Program-made: the position numbers and the translations under genes
Shown: in pieces, positions 1 to 13,246 of the stretch
Layout: each line of letters starts with the position of its first letter
Numbering within the stretch: position 1 is the first letter of the stretch
From: Xestospongia muta
Lineage: Eukaryota; Porifera; Demospongiae; Haplosclerida; Petrosiidae
Assembly (NCBI GenBank): GCA_963693285.1
Contig: OY848925.1
Location: 5,124,932 to 5,188,931 of the forward strand
Length of the DNA stretch: 64,000 nucleotides
Direction: 5' to 3'
The notes under the pieces: generated by a model
The model's input: only the letters and a program-made list of their open reading frames with translations
What the model was told of the DNA's origin: nothing
Databases searched by the model: none

Positions 1-14
1 CCCTTCAAGTGAAG

Positions 15-3000
15 ATGAGTTTCGAAGGGAGCGATGATCATGTTACTGATACAGAGCCTACAGACACAACAGAGAGGACCACTCTCCTCTCTGCAGATCG
101 GAGAGGCTCTGGATACGATTCAGATGGAGAGACACCAGTAAGTCTTATAATTAAATTAAAATATGAGTGTTTGTTGTTGCGAATCACGATCACGTGATTG
201 AAATTCCTCCTCCTGTCCAGACAATGGGTGAAGAAGATGAAAACACACCAGAGAGGAGAGAGCAAAGGAGAACTAGACAAACTAACAATGATGAAGAAAG
301 ACAGACTGACCAATCTGAAGAGGAAAGGTAATGGAGAAAAATGAGCACAAACTATGAATTTACTTGAAAACATAACATACAATATGCTTCCTTCTCTGTT
401 TTAATTTGTTAAAAGTTAATTTGAAGTTTTTATTGCAATATTTAACCCTTAGGAGCTTTATTTTAATATTAGTGTAGAAGTTCTACTATATTATTGTAAT
501 TGTCACAGTTTCATCTACAGTAATTAAAAGTCATCAATAACTACATTGTTATATATATATATGTGTGTGTATATGTTTCTAATTTTAGCTGTGGTATGAA
601 GTATGTCTACAAGAAAATACTGAATGTCCTGCCAGCATTTGGTGACGACGATGAAGAACCTGATAGCCAAGCCAATGAGGTCATAATGACATCATTACAA
701 TAAAAGACAAACTGTGTATTAAGATAATGGAGAATACATCCTATCATTATGTAACTCTCATGTCTTCATGTAGTGGTTGGTCATTTTACTATTGTAGTAT
801 GTAATAGGAGTATTAATGTAATGGTCTAGTATGATGAGTTCACTTGAAATTGTTAGACTAACACTTTACGTAAATAGTATGATATAGTGACTCATGTGAT
901 ATATTGGGTGTTGTAGAGAGCTTATCTTGTATTTATTTTAGGAGGCTCTTCGTTTTGGAGCTCAACAAATGATTCTGTTAGTTTTCCCAGTCTTTGTGTG
1001 TATGGCTCTGGTAGTTCTTATACAATTGTCAATTGAACAGAGTGTACCATCAACAGGAGGACAATTGTAAGTTCACACACACGCACACATTAAGTTATAA
1101 TTAGGTAGGTTTTTTTCTCAACTGATAATTTATATTTATGTCTATCTTTTAATGTATTATTTACTCAATGATTAATTCTTTGTATTACACAGGCTGTATA
1201 CTCCTATCAGTGAGGACAGTACTACCAATGGTGGACTAATCTTTCTAATAGCATTAGGCAATGTAGCTATATTCATTGTATTAGTTATTATTATGACTAT
1301 TGTGTTAGTGTGTCTATATAAATATCGATGTTACCTGGTAAGTTTGAGTCTCCTTTTATTGTTCAATATGCATGGTCTCTGTTATGTACTGTTAGATCAT
1401 ACAAATTTGGTTAATGGTTGCCTCAGCCATCTTGTTGTTCTTCTTCTCATCTTTCTTTTTTGTGTAAGTTAACTTATTTGTTTAGACATGTAAAATAACT
1501 TTATTTATTGTTCTATATATAACTCTCTCTCTCCCTCTCTCCCTCCTCCATAGTGAGGTTCTTCAAGTTCATAATCTCCCTATTGATTGGCTCTCATTTC
1601 TGTTCATTATATGGAACTTTGGAGCTACTGGTGTATTGTCTATACATTGGAAAGGACCTCTACGACTTCAACAAGGATACCTCATCTTCTGTAGTGTTTT
1701 AACAGTAAGTAGCAACAACAACAGACTGATACCCATACCATCTCATTCCCATACCATAGGCTAATATTTTTATTAAATACCTTCCTGACTGGACTGCTTG
1801 GCTGTTATTATTTGCTATTTCCGTATATGGTAAGTCAAGTCTTGATTCTCTAGTATATTAAGTGTGCTCTGTATAGATTTGGTTGCTGTATTGTGTCCCA
1901 AAGGCCCTCTCCGAGTTCTTGTAGAAACTGCAAAGGAAAGAAATGAGAGCATCTTTCCATCTCTTATATACTCCAGTAAGAAAAGCAAATCCCATAGATC
2001 TTACTGTAACAATATCCTGACATATTCAAACATATCCTAACATATCCAAATGTGTACTGACTTGTATTTCTTGTATAGCTACAATGATCTGGATTGTTGG
2101 AATGGCTGACAAAGGTAGTCCAAGTAATAATGGCAATAAAAAGAAATCAGGACAACAAAATGGTATGTCATTATTTGGAAAACCTGATGTACTGTTTCTG
2201 CTACAGGTGATAAAGCTAGTGATGATGAGAATGAACATGATACTGATAGTGAAACTGATATGCAAGGTGCTCGAGACTTAGCTGCCATGCAGTCCTCTGT
2301 CCCTCCTGATGAAGTGAGACAAGGTCGAAGAAGGAGGCCAGCGAGAACAGAAGGGGAGAGTGGTGATGCTGAGAGTGGACGCCAGGGAGAGCAGCAAAAC
2401 GAGGAGGAAGAAGTAGAAGAACGTAAGCTAGGAATGTGCTAAGTTCTTTTTTAAAATTTTGTTTTTTAGGTCAAGGATTTCGTTTGGGTCTTGGTGACTT
2501 TATCTTCTATAGTGTGTTAGTAGGTAAAGCAGCTCATGACAGTACTGGAGACTGGGTTGTCATCTCATCTTGTTTTGTTGCTATTCTCATTGTAAGTACA
2601 CATAAATCAGTAGAAGGACCTATGTAGGGATGGTCCACACTGCCTATACCAGTATCTATGTAGGGATGGTCCATACTGCCTATACCAGTATCTATATAGT
2701 GATGGTCCATGCTGTATGTTTGCACTAGATAAATGACTTATCGTCTTAATTGTTTGTCATGTTTTTCTTATGAGAGCCAAATCATAAACAAAAAGTAGAA
2801 ATTGTATTAATCTGTATGACCTATTATAGAAAAGTTTATAAAGAGCATTCTTTACAAGGCCTTGAATGGGTTAGTTGGTAAACCACTAACCTGTAGAACT
2901 ATAGTGATCAGGAGAGGCTTGGTTCAGTTTTTCTGGACTGGGACTGTATGTATCAGAATTTAGATGATCCTGAGTTTCTGAACATGTTTAAATTTGTAAT

Positions 3001-3205
3001 TTTACAATGCAGTGAATGCACACCAGTAAAACTAATCCCTTTTCCTTAGGGTCTTTGTATGACCACGTTGATATTGGGTATTGTCCGTCGAGCATTACCT
3101 GCTCTTCCTATCTCCATCTTCTGTGGCCTTATCTTCTACTTCACGTCACAATATCTCCTTGCTCCTTTTGCTATTGTCCTTTCTACAACACAGACGTTCA
3201 TATAA
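15..3205 (+). CDS. PSEN: Presenilin, catalytic subunit of gamma-secretase
   Basis: Aspartyl intramembrane protease of the gamma-secretase complex, which cuts Notch- and APP-like stubs in ER/endosomal membranes. Thirteen exons (15-137, 221-327, 589-679, 942-1066, 1193-1337, 1396-1463, 1554-1704, 1760-1829, 1877-1975, 2079-2162, 2207-2422, 2470-2591, 3050-3205) join in frame to 518 residues. An acidic N-terminus precedes multiple membrane segments. The first catalytic Asp is in [15 protein letters not shown], made across the 1829/1877 junction; the second is in [11 protein letters not shown]; the PAL motif is in [10 protein letters not shown] near the C-terminus. The large polar loop (exons 10-11) is highly charged, as usual for the family. 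Length is somewhat above human PSEN1 because of the N-terminal and loop extensions. The first in-frame ATG is 15 bases into the window, so an upstream exon cannot be excluded. Confidence 0.95.
2621..2714. repeat. 36-bp intronic minisatellite in presenilin
   Basis: About 2.6 copies of a 36-bp unit starting TATGTAGGGATGGTCC lie in the intron between exons 12 and 13. No function is suggested. Confidence 0.8.
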
Positions 3206-3617
3206 CAGAGTGTGTGTGTGTCATTTACAGCTCTTTTTGTAATAAACTTTATTTGCTAACACAAGGACACATTATGTATATAATGATATTGTTTCAACAA
3301 TAATATGACTTGTGCTATTAAAATGCCTTTTTAGTCCATTATTACATAGTTGAATATGATCATACATGTAGTAATAGTTCATTCAGTAGTACCATGTATT
3401 GCACACCTGTTCATTCAGTAGTACTACGTACAGTAATATTACACACCTGTTCATCAATACTACCACATACAGCAATACTACAGACTTACCTGGTCTTCAG
3501 TAGTACTACACACTAGCTGTTGATGCAAACTATATCACAGGCTGAACATATTGATTAGGGACAGTGTTAAATAAAAATTAACGGTATTAATATAAACAAT
3601 AATAGAAATAATGAGAA
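3206..3617. other. Convergent intergenic region
   Basis: 3' flanks of presenilin (+) and RPS6KC1 (-). AT-rich. Between 3370 and 3540 a loose repeat of TTCATTCAGTAGTAC plus ACACCTGTTCA occurs three to four times. No gene seen. Confidence 0.6.
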
Positions 3618-6600
3618 TTATTGTTGTTGTTTTTGTTGTTTATATAATTTTCTCCAATTAATTGAACTAAAGAAAGGATGCGATTTTATATCTTCAATGC
3701 CATTTAATCCAGAACCTAGTCATACAAGACAGCTGATACTACACAACGTATAACATAAATACTTACCAATTCTTTCTGCAGGATTGACTTGTAACAGCTG
3801 GACCAAAAATATAATGGATGAATAAATAATTGTTGATGGAGGAGTAAATGGATCAATAGGTAGATTAATGGATGAATTGATGATGAAAGTGTTAATGAAT
3901 GGATCAACGTGTATCACACACCTGTTGTAGAAATGATTTTGCTTCAGGAGATACTGTAGTTGGAATAGTAAGAGGAATATGAGAATGAACACCTCCAGGG
4001 TGACAGTCAATTAAGAGCTAAAATTGTAGGAAGGAAGGAAGGAAGGAAGAGTCGTACAAAGTTGTTGGCTAATGTCTACTGACCTTTCCTGTAAGTAACT
4101 CAAATAAAATGGCTCCTAAACTCCACCAATCTGCACTAATTGTTGCCTCTTCCAATCCCTGGAGCTCTGAAAATATGATGAGATCAAATTATATATATAT
4201 ATATATTTGATAGTGTAGTATTTATTACCTGGTGCTACATACATCATTTGAACTGCTTCAATTTTAATTGAGTAAGGGACATAGTCCCATTTACCAAAGT
4301 AGGTCAACTTAACATCACCTAATGAGAAGAGAGAGAGAGAGAGATCAAACCATTTTGCAACACATTCTTGTACAAACCTCTTTCATCCAATAAAATATTA
4401 TCTGGATGAAGGTCTCTAACAATAAACAACAAGACAAAGATGTAAAAACAAGAATTCTAACAAACAAAATCTTACTTGCAAATGATGCCATTTGTATGTA
4501 AATGTTCTAACGCCAACACAATCTGTGCCATCCATTTTTTGATGTCATATTCCAATTGGAGTTTCCATTCCTCATTGACTCTTAAAGCAGAGAGATCAGG
4601 AGAATTACTTAAAGATATGACCGGAGAGAAATGAGGAGTACTTTGACCAGAAGACCTGTCAAATATGGGAGATGTACAATATATAGGATATGTACAATAT
4701 ATGGGAGATGTACAATATATAGGATATGTACAATATATGGGAGATGTACAATAATGGGGTATGTACAATATATGGGATATGTACAATATGTGGGAGATGT
4801 ACAATATATGGGATATGTACAATATGTGGGATATGCACAATATATGGGATATGTGCAAAATGTACATATTGTGAATGGTGTTACAAAACGAATGAATGAA
4901 TGGTAAATGTGACTTACTTCTTTACTTCATCCACTGGTTTTGGCGATCCAGATTTTGGTGAATTAATGTTTTTAGATAAAGATGAAGAAGGAGCTGAGAT
5001 AGATAAATGTTCAGACGAGGGCGTAGTAGGAGTGGGTGGGACAACACTAATTACAGTACAATCACTAGAAGTGGGTTGGTCTTCTAGTTCACTCAAAGGG
5101 TGTGATTTGTCAAATTGGTTTTCTACCTCAGTTAAGGAGTGTGGTTTATTTGGTTCATTTTTAACTTTATTCAATGGGTGTGGCACATCAGAATGACTTT
5201 CTACTTCACCTAGGAAGTTTGGTTTATCTTCGGTAACAATTGTATTTTCCATAGTATCATCAGAAACATTTACAGAATTAAACTGGTCCCCTTCATCTAA
5301 AGCATCAGTAGTACCTTTAGCTATTGAAATGAGTTCTTCATGTAACCCAGTCTTGGCTTCTTCTTCTGGTATCATTGTCGTAAAAGCCATCAATTGTCTT
5401 TCTAACTCCATCAGGTTAGTATCATCTTGAAGTTCTTCGACTGTCTCTTCAATTGCCTCTTCTAATTCATCTTCTAACTCTTCCTCGAGTTCTAATACAG
5501 TCTTTTCCTTTGCTAATTCTTCCTCCAATTGTTTCTCAAGATTAGCTTGGCCTTCTTGATCAGCAGAGTCTGACGTCAGCTCCATTAACTGTTTACGAAG
5601 TTCACTCAAAATATCTCCTTCTTCTTCTTCTTCTTCCTCTTCTTCTTTGATCTCTTGGTCTTCTAATTGTTTTCGTAACTCATCTAACTCATTTTCTCCA
5701 AACTGACTGTCTGTTTGACTATCAGTACTTACACCACCCAGACTACTGGTAACAGGTAATGAAGTGGGAGGAGCCAAATTGGTTAGTTCTTCCAGTAAAT
5801 TTTGCATATGTTTATCATCATCTTCATTTTCAGTAGATATAGTCTGATTTGTGTCATCCACTAATTTAACATCTTCCCTCTCTCCCTCTCCACCTCCTTC
5901 CAGCCTTTGTTCTTCCTCTCCTTCACTTTCTCCACCAATTACCACTCTTGTCATTTCAGGAACTACACTCGTTGTACTTTTGTCTTGTTTTTCAGCTGTC
6001 TCTTTCTTGGATTTCTTTCTCTTTTCTTTTCTCTTTTTCTTGTTTAATTTGTGGTCTCGTATTGACTGGACATGATCCACTAACCTACCACCTTGAACAT
6101 GTTGTAATAACAAGAAAATCCGGCTTGACTGGGTCTCATAATGGTGCAGTAACTTAACCATATAAGGACATTGTGACTATAGAACAAGAATCAAGCATTT
6201 ATAACTATTTATAACTAGCATACTGGTGTTCTATTTTTACTCCGAGAAGCTTTTCCCTGTAGTTGAGTTTTCTCTTGTTGTGTTAAATGTTTGTGTAAAA
6301 CCTGAAGAAGAAATCAACTTCAGCTGAAATATTTAGAGATCCACTAACCTTGAAGACAAACTTCTGATTTGTATGTTTGCTCTTTACTAGTTGCACCTAA
6401 TAATGTTATTTTATTAATATTTATAATGTAACCATGGTTACCTTGTTAGTTAGAATATCAATGATTTTAAAATCACGTAACAAGTGAGGTTTAGCACTGC
6501 CAGTGGAGTGAGCATTAGCCAACTACACAGAAATGTATGATAACAATATTCATAGCTTGGGACATTATACATAAAGTTTAAGAGTTTGACAGTACTTAAT

Positions 6601-6771
6601 AAGTTATACAAGTTAGTTTATTACTTGTAATTTCTGTTTCTTTTTCATCAGTTTTCCTTGCAATATTTCAGCATATTGTAAGTATTCAGCAGTCTTTAGA
6701 CGCACAGCATCTCGTCTTGATATGCTATTATCAGCTGTAGAAAGAGAAATCAAATCAAACACACACACACA

Positions 6772-6830
<59 letters not shown>

Positions 6831-6847
6831 CCTCCCTTTCTCTCCCT

Positions 6848-6899
<52 letters not shown>

Positions 6900-7349
6900 T
6901 TCTCTCTCTCACACTCACTCACTCACTCACTCACTCACTTTGAACTCCATTGAGCAGTACATCCACACCAGCTTTAAACAGATCAAAGGCCTCCTCAATT
7001 TGATCTGTCTTCTCATACTCCAATCCCTGAGTGATGAGCTTGCCAGCTTGTACAATATAGGTACCATTGTTGGGTGGTATAGATGGACTACTACGTCTCT
7101 CTCTTTTATCTTCTCTCTTTTGGGGACTTAGAGAACGACATCTCTTTCCTTCGTGTCCATCTCTTACAACAGCAGGTTGTAAATGAGTCTAGTAAATTGA
7201 AAAGTTCAATTATTTCTTTTAAATAGGTTACAAAATTTTAGATTTGTTATCTTGTAATTATATCTCTGTTATTACTGTATTATTAACATGTAACAATAAT
7301 CCAGATTAGATTGTAATATAACATTCTACACTTTTACATTATACTGATA

Positions 7350-7381
<32 letters not shown>

Positions 7382-9484
7382 CACATTAATACTGCAAATC
7401 TGGAATTTTGCTGCGTCTGTGTTATTTTAATTTGTAGTTTTAAGAATTATGAATATAATTAACATCAGCAACTTGTGGTTCATGGTAAAATATTTTCATC
7501 ATAGCAACCATAAAACTAATCAACAACCAAAATTTCATATCTAGAGTACTACTTTATATACATATTTTATTACTATATATACATATTATATGTACATATA
7601 TTATTACTATTATATATACACACAATACTACTTATATCACTATTATATATATACATAATACTACTCACATTATAACATCACAAAGATGAAAATAAAAAAA
7701 AACTCACTTTAGATGTTTCCCTTTGATTTGTAGTAGATGGTTCTAAGCCTTCAATTAAGGTATCAAAATCATCGGTCATTGTACCTCCACTAAGTGCCAG
7801 AGCTTGTGACCACCAATCTGGTCCACTTAGAGTGTCCTAAGAGAAGGAATGCTAGCATTAAAACTTTATAATGAAACTTATAATTCTTGTTTGACCAATG
7901 AACAGTAAAATAGAACTAAAACTTGCATCTTAAACATATGTCATTTCACATGTAGTTACACAGTGACATTAGTTATACATAGTGACACATAGTGACTTAC
8001 TTACCTTAGCCTCTGATAGAGATTTCTCTGTTCGGTTTGGAGTAGAAGGTAATGGTAGATCTTCCACTCTGACTGGCTCATTGACATCATGTGACATTGA
8101 TAGTTCTGGTACACTGGCTCTTCTCCTAGCTTCTTCTTCTCCATCTCCTTCAACTAGAGCTGTGTCCTCTCCAGCGTCTCTTAACTTTAAGTTGTGTTCT
8201 AGACCCCACTGTGATATCATCACTGAATTAGGTCGTAGTAGACCTCCAGTGGTTGGCATAGCAACATCCTCTAAATCTGTTTCTTCAACATCTTCATTTC
8301 CGTCTTGTGTTTGACTCATTCTTGAATCACCAGTTTCTTCAGTTACTGATTGAGTGGGTGGATTTGTGGAATCGACTATGGGAAGTATACGGACAACAGT
8401 TGCTCCCTAAAGAGAGAATCAAGTGTCACATGCCAACTGATTCCTCAATAATAGTGTAAACATACACACATACAAGGTCATTTTGGATGGTCTACAATAT
8501 GTAATACACCTTAGCTGTACATGCATTTATACCATATAAGGTAATATTGTGTGTATGGTAGGTTTCAATAGCAATTTCTCTATTGGGAAACTTTGACATA
8601 TAAAGACATTGTTGCTATAAAGAATATTTTTAGTGTTCTCGCAAACTCAATTATGCTTCATAATAATAAACGATAAACAATATAGTACTACCTTTAGAAA
8701 GTTAAAGAATGGAGCTGATGTAGACAAGTGGATCTGTTTACTAGCAGATACAAGTAACGACTCTGCAGATAACCGTCTCTCCTCTATGACTGACTCTTTG
8801 AATCGATCTAGGAAATAAAGAACAGACTCAAAATCACCAGACAAATTACAGATAGAGACAGACAGACAGATGAGCAATGAGTTGAAGTCATACCAAAGTA
8901 ATTAGCTTTGACTAATGTTGGTAGATTCCTCTGTGGAGAAGAACCAATGTCAATTTGTTCTAATTGTTTTGCGAGCTGTTGAAAATCAGAGAATCTTTTC
9001 CAAGTCTCACACTAATAAAGAGAGAGAAAGTGAGAGATCAAATGAGTAGGAAAATACACCATTAATGTAATATCAATCATCACAAACAGTAGAGTCCATC
9101 TAATATAATATTAGTCTCATTGAAGAACTGATGTAATCTAGTACATTTTAAAATATACAACTCACTTCCTCAATAACAGGTTGGCCTTGAGAGGTCTCTG
9201 TTATTACCTAACAACACATTAACAATATATCAATTCAACATAGTAGTAGCAGCGATCACATGATCAGACAAATGTTTAACTCGTGTTAAACTGACTTTGA
9301 ACTGGACTTTATACACAGTATATCCAGCTGATGACTTCTCTGCACCTACTATGTGAAAGCTACCCTCTACTATAGCTACTGCCGACTTGTGAAAAGACAG
9401 CACAGGTCCTATTCTATCTCGTCTAATTGAATCTGGTGCTGCCATGTCGGGTCTTTGGTCAGCCACACCCACTTGTATGATCAT
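3618..9484 (-). CDS. RPS6KC1: Ribosomal protein S6 kinase delta-like (PX-MIT-pseudokinase)
   Basis: Endosomal PX-MIT protein with a degenerate AGC-type kinase domain. Nineteen exons join in frame to 1,145 residues: 9484-9296, 9207-9166, 9011-8894, 8807-8692, 8406-8005, 7836-7708, 7188-6939, 6734-6625, 6522-6442, 6396-6349, 6301-6224, 6176-4918, 4655-4476, 4415-4378, 4318-4229, 4166-4084, 4017-3922, 3797-3767, 3715-3618. The N-terminus is a PX domain (GYTVYKVQFK, WKRFSDFQQL, FDRFKESVIEERR). A MIT-like helical segment (GLEYEKTDQIEEAFDLFKAG) follows in exon 7. The kinase is split by a long acidic, Glu-rich insertion in exon 12. The catalytic loop reads CKDLHPDN instead of HRDxxxxN and the DFG triplet is YFG (LTYFGKW); the same degeneration is known in RPS6KC1. 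The tail has the family motif IKSHPFF. An alternative start is the ATG at 9445. Confidence 0.93.
4663..4862. repeat. 18-bp minisatellite in RPS6KC1 intron
   Basis: About eleven copies of an 18-bp unit of the type GTACAATATATGGGATAT. It lies between the exon carrying the acidic insertion and the exon starting at 4655, and gives spurious open frames on both strands. Confidence 0.85.
6760..6940. repeat. CA/CT microsatellite in RPS6KC1 intron
   Basis: A run of (CA)n, then (CT)n interrupted by CCCTCCCT, then (CACT)n, ends directly at the splice donor of the MIT exon on the minus strand (donor GTGAGT within the CACT run). Confidence 0.9.
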
Positions 9485-9525
9485 AATGGGCGTGGTAGTA
9501 GCGATAGAAAGGTTAAATTTTTATC
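9446..9525. promoter_or_regulatory. Divergent promoter RPS6KC1 / ARL2
   Basis: The start codons of RPS6KC1 (9484 or 9445) and ARL2 (9526) are 41-80 bp apart on opposite strands, so the two genes must share a bidirectional core promoter. No TATA box is evident. The spacing is seen; shared regulation is inferred. Confidence 0.6.
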
Positions 9526-10548
9526 ATGGGTTTGTTGTCTATCTTGAAGAAAATGAAGCAGAAAGAAAAAGATGTTAGAATTTTAATGCTGTAAGTGATA
9601 ATATTTTGACGTAAATTCTCTTTATATATTTATTTTCTATTTACCAAAGAGGTCTGGACAATGCTGGAAAGACAACAATTCTGAAGAAATTCATCGGAGA
9701 AGATATAACGACAATATCTCCTACCTTTGGCTTCAATATCAAAACTGTTGAACATAAAGGGTTAATAATAGATACAATACAATTAGGATAGCCTCTACAA
9801 TACAGTGGTCATAGATTAGTGTAGAGCTAATATAATACAACATTCTAGTATTAATAATTCTTAGTTATGTAACTTATGTTTACTATTTTCTAGCCATATT
9901 TTCTATTTCTTTAGATTTAAGTTAAATATTTGGGATGTTGGAGGTCAGAAATCATTAAGGTCATATTGGAGGAACTATTTTGAATGTACTGACGGTGTAA
10001 TATGGGTAGTTGATAGTGCTGATCATCGGAGATTAGAAGATTGTAAGGCGGAGTTACATGGCCTCTTAAAGGAAGAAGTAAGAATAGAACTAAATACTAT
10101 TAATTGAGAACTATCTATTGTCTCTATTGTAGAGGTTAGCTGGTGCTACATTATTGATTTTTGCAAACAAACAGGACTTACCCGGAGCGCTGTCTGCAGA
10201 GGAAATAAGACAAGTAAGTAAACCGATATAGCAAACTGCAGATGATGTACTCTGTAAAAGCAGGAACCATAACACAGTAGTATTGTGTATAGCATTTACT
10301 GATGAGAATGTTTTAAATGTGTGTCCATCTACTGAGTGTCTTACTGTAACACACTTACTTGGTTACTGTGCATTCTGTAATCAATAAGTTTGTTTTCTCT
10401 GTTGTTTTTCTAGGCTTTGGAACTAGACAATATTAAGACACATCATTGGCAGATTCAAGCCTGTAGTGCAGTAACTGGCGAAAGATTATTGGATGGAATG
10501 AATTGGCTGACAAGTGACATTAGCTCAAGGATTTTTACTATGGATTAA
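9526..10548 (+). CDS. ARL2: ADP-ribosylation factor-like GTPase 2
   Basis: Small GTPase that works with tubulin cofactors C, D and E in alpha/beta-tubulin assembly and in release of prenylated cargo. Five exons (9526-9590, 9650-9760, 9915-10077, 10133-10213, 10414-10548) give 184 residues, the same length as human ARL2. G1 is GLDNAGKT, the switch-I Thr lies in [13 protein letters not shown]3 is WDVGGQ, G4 is ANKQD and G5 is CSAVTGE. The N-terminus is [20 protein letters not shown], typical of ARL2. Another tubulin-folding gene, TBCB, lies 6 kb downstream. Confidence 0.96.
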
Positions 10549-10680
10549 ATTCATTTATAATATGCGTATATAATAAATCACTAGTAACAAGTTTTCACCA
10601 TTATTAAAGATTTATAAGCTACTATAATTCAATGGTCAGTTCTTTGAAAAACAAAACACGTTTTTGTTACTCATCTTGCT

Positions 10681-10730
10681 TAGACTCATTCCCAAACACC
10701 TAAGAAGTGGATGTCTGGGAATGAGACTAC
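10681..10730. repeat. Short hairpin, possible MITE fragment
   Basis: AGACTCATTCCCA faces TGGGAATGAGACT, a near-perfect 13-bp inverted repeat with a loop of about 20 bp. A related hairpin lies at 42076-42120. A third half-arm (TCTGGGAATGA) occurs at about 10758. Confidence 0.5.
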
Positions 10731-11019
10731 ACTTTGTTACTGTGTAATGTATAGTAGTAGTCTGGGAATGATACTATTTGTAAGAATTGTGTATAGATCA
10801 ATTTGACTTTAACAATGAAATTTGAAAAGTTTAAATCGAAAAATAACTAATCATTTCTGGGACTACTTTATTCTTAGTTTTAACATGGAAATGTTATAAT
10901 AATAATCCTTGTCGTAATTTCGTACCTTACCAAAATTAATGTAATTTTTTATAAATGTCCTGTAACAGGTTTCTGGTCCACTTTGTGTTTGATCTTACCT
11001 ATTGGTGTTGTAAAGTTAT

Positions 11020-11023
11020 AATA

Positions 11024-11069
<46 letters not shown>

Positions 11070-11080
11070 CAACAACAACA

Positions 11081-11118
<38 letters not shown>
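11020..11118. repeat. Compound trinucleotide microsatellite
   Basis: (TAA)n, then (CAA)n, then (TGA)n, nearly uninterrupted. Confidence 0.95.
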
Positions 11119-11221
11119 ATATTTCTCTCTCTAGAAGCACAGCCTGTTGAGGGAAAGTTTATAGAAACATATTGACAGTGCACTTTGCACTACTTCCTTC
11201 CTGTATCTAAAAATAGAACTA

Positions 11222-11262
<41 letters not shown>

Positions 11263-11329
11263 ATAATAGGTTATAAAATCAAGAATCGTAGTTTTTACTT
11301 TTTAGTGTAGTCAGCAGCTAAAATCCAAA

Positions 11330-12796
11330 ATGTCAAGACTGATAGTTTATTTAGTAATACTAACTACACTGGATCTAACAGTAACTGGTTAGCAATATCA
11401 TAATAAATGCATAATATTGTGTCTTTATAGCTAGACCTACTGCCTGCAGTGATGGTAGCATCCAATTTGTTCAACATGCCAAAGTGAACACTAAATCTGG
11501 TGTCTCATATTATGGAATTGTTAAAATCTGTATCAACAAACATTGGGGCTACATATGCAGCGATAGATGGGATTACATGGATGCTAAAGTAGCATGCATA
11601 GATCTGGGACTCTCCCCTTATGGTAAGCATACAATCATCACATTAATAAATTAAGTGGAATTAATTTTTATCTTAATAGGTGCTCTATATAGAACTTTTG
11701 ATAGAGTCCCAGTTGATTTGCCTGTTCTTCTTACCAATATTCAGTGTCGTGGAGATGAAATTGATCTGTCAGAATGTATTGGGAACGTGACCGGTAGTGG
11801 TAACAATTTTCAAATTGGACATAATTCAGATAATGAAGACATCAGCCCACCAGCTGTTAGTGTTGATAATGTAGGTAGTGGACACCTTGATATTAAATGC
11901 AGTACTGGTAAAGTTGCAGGAATTGTCTGTCAAAGTAAGCGGCCATTTTTGTTAAAGATATCCACACATTATCATTCTTATAGCCTCATTTAAACAAGAT
12001 CTATGTAATACTGGTGATGTGCGATTGAGTGGTATAAAAGGTCGAGTTGAGCTATGTATTAACAATGTATGGGGTGGTATATGTAATAATAGCTGGGACA
12101 ATGTGGATGCTTCAGTTGTATGCAAACAACTAGGCTTTCCAGCAGAAAGTTAGTACACTAATGTAATCTCTTAGTAAAAAAATACTCTCCCATTTTCAGA
12201 TGCCATAGCTGTTAATGGTTACAGCTTCAATGATACAGTACTTCCTATCTTTTTGGATAACGTAGACTGTAACTTAAATAGCCTTAGCATCTTAAACTGT
12301 TCTTACCAAATTCTTGGAGAAGACACTTGTGGAATCCATGAAATAGCTGGTGTCATATGTCAAGTATGTAATGAGGGAGCTATTAGACTATTAGCTAGCA
12401 ATGGTGAACCAATTAAAACATATAATACAAGTGAAACGACAAAAGGAATTGTCCAGTTTTGCTTTGACAATAAGTGGACTGTCATATGTGATACTGTTAA
12501 CTTCTGGACTAAGTACGAAGCCAAACTAGTCTGCCAACAATTAGGTTATTCATCACAAGGTATAAAAGAGATAATACATTTATTATTATTATCTTTTACA
12601 AATAGATGCAATGGCACAACATTTGTCAATGGATATAATTCCTATTATATTACCACAATCAGTGAGATGTGATGGAACAGTATCTCAGACTCAGTTACTA
12701 CACTGTATACAACCATCAATTAAAGTTCACTGTTCTGATCATAACACTATAAGTGCATTATATGCTGCAGTTCAATGCCAAAACAGGATTAAATAA
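11330..12796 (+). CDS. Secreted protein with three SRCR domains
   Basis: Six exons (11330-11387, 11431-11622, 11680-11934, 11984-12148, 12200-12559, 12606-12796) join in frame to 406 residues. The first exon encodes a signal peptide ([16 protein letters not shown]). SRCR 1 starts near [17 protein letters not shown] and ends GIVCQ; SRCR 2 has [17 protein letters not shown] and ends GVICQ; SRCR 3 has [16 protein letters not shown] and is divergent at its end. No membrane segment follows, so it should be secreted. SRCR proteins are abundant in sponges and often implicated in recognition or aggregation, but the ligand here is unknown. Confidence 0.85.
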
Positions 12797-13246
12797 ACAG
12801 TATTGCTACTTTACTGTATGTAATATGTAGCTAACTTTAAAACAAATAGATTTCTTTCTAAAACATTAAACAGTGACCATATCTTGAACTTTAGATATAA
12901 CTATAGATTGAATATACCTGTCCACCATGTCCAGCACCTGACAGACAGATATCTTTAATTAATACTTGACAGTATGGTTTGTGTTTATGGCTTCCACTAA
13001 AATAATTACATCCCTTTATGGTAAAAACAATCAGTATATAATGGATTGAAATGTACATATGATTTCTGAAGACCTACAAATGAGCACTAAAGCCAATTAC
13101 ACTCTCCCACATCCTGACTTTTAAATCTAATTTGCTCTTTTCATTTACCACATTATCAGCTCTTTAGAAGAGTTATTCTAATAAACAAATAATACAACAA
13201 ACAACAACAAAATACCATTAATTACATCTATTTACAACTAAACATA
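12797..13246. other. Intergenic, 3' flanks of SRCR gene and LRR1
   Basis: AT-rich. No coding, RNA or repeat signal that I can support. Confidence 0.5.

Larger units (their letters stand above)
10549..11329. other. Intergenic DNA with hairpin and triplet microsatellites
   Basis: No gene seen. It contains a short inverted repeat (10681-10730), a compound (TAA)n(CAA)n(TGA)n tract at about 11020-11118 and an (ATT)n tract at about 11222-11260. Confidence 0.7.

Noticed and set aside
4663..4862. CRISPR-like regular repeats
   Set aside because: Units are contiguous with no unique spacers, in a eukaryotic intron.
4472..4906. Frames of repeated YISHIL / GDVQY type
   Set aside because: 18-bp intronic minisatellite read in both directions.
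10949..11140. Minus-strand frame with His and Tyr runs
   Set aside because: Produced by the compound triplet microsatellite.
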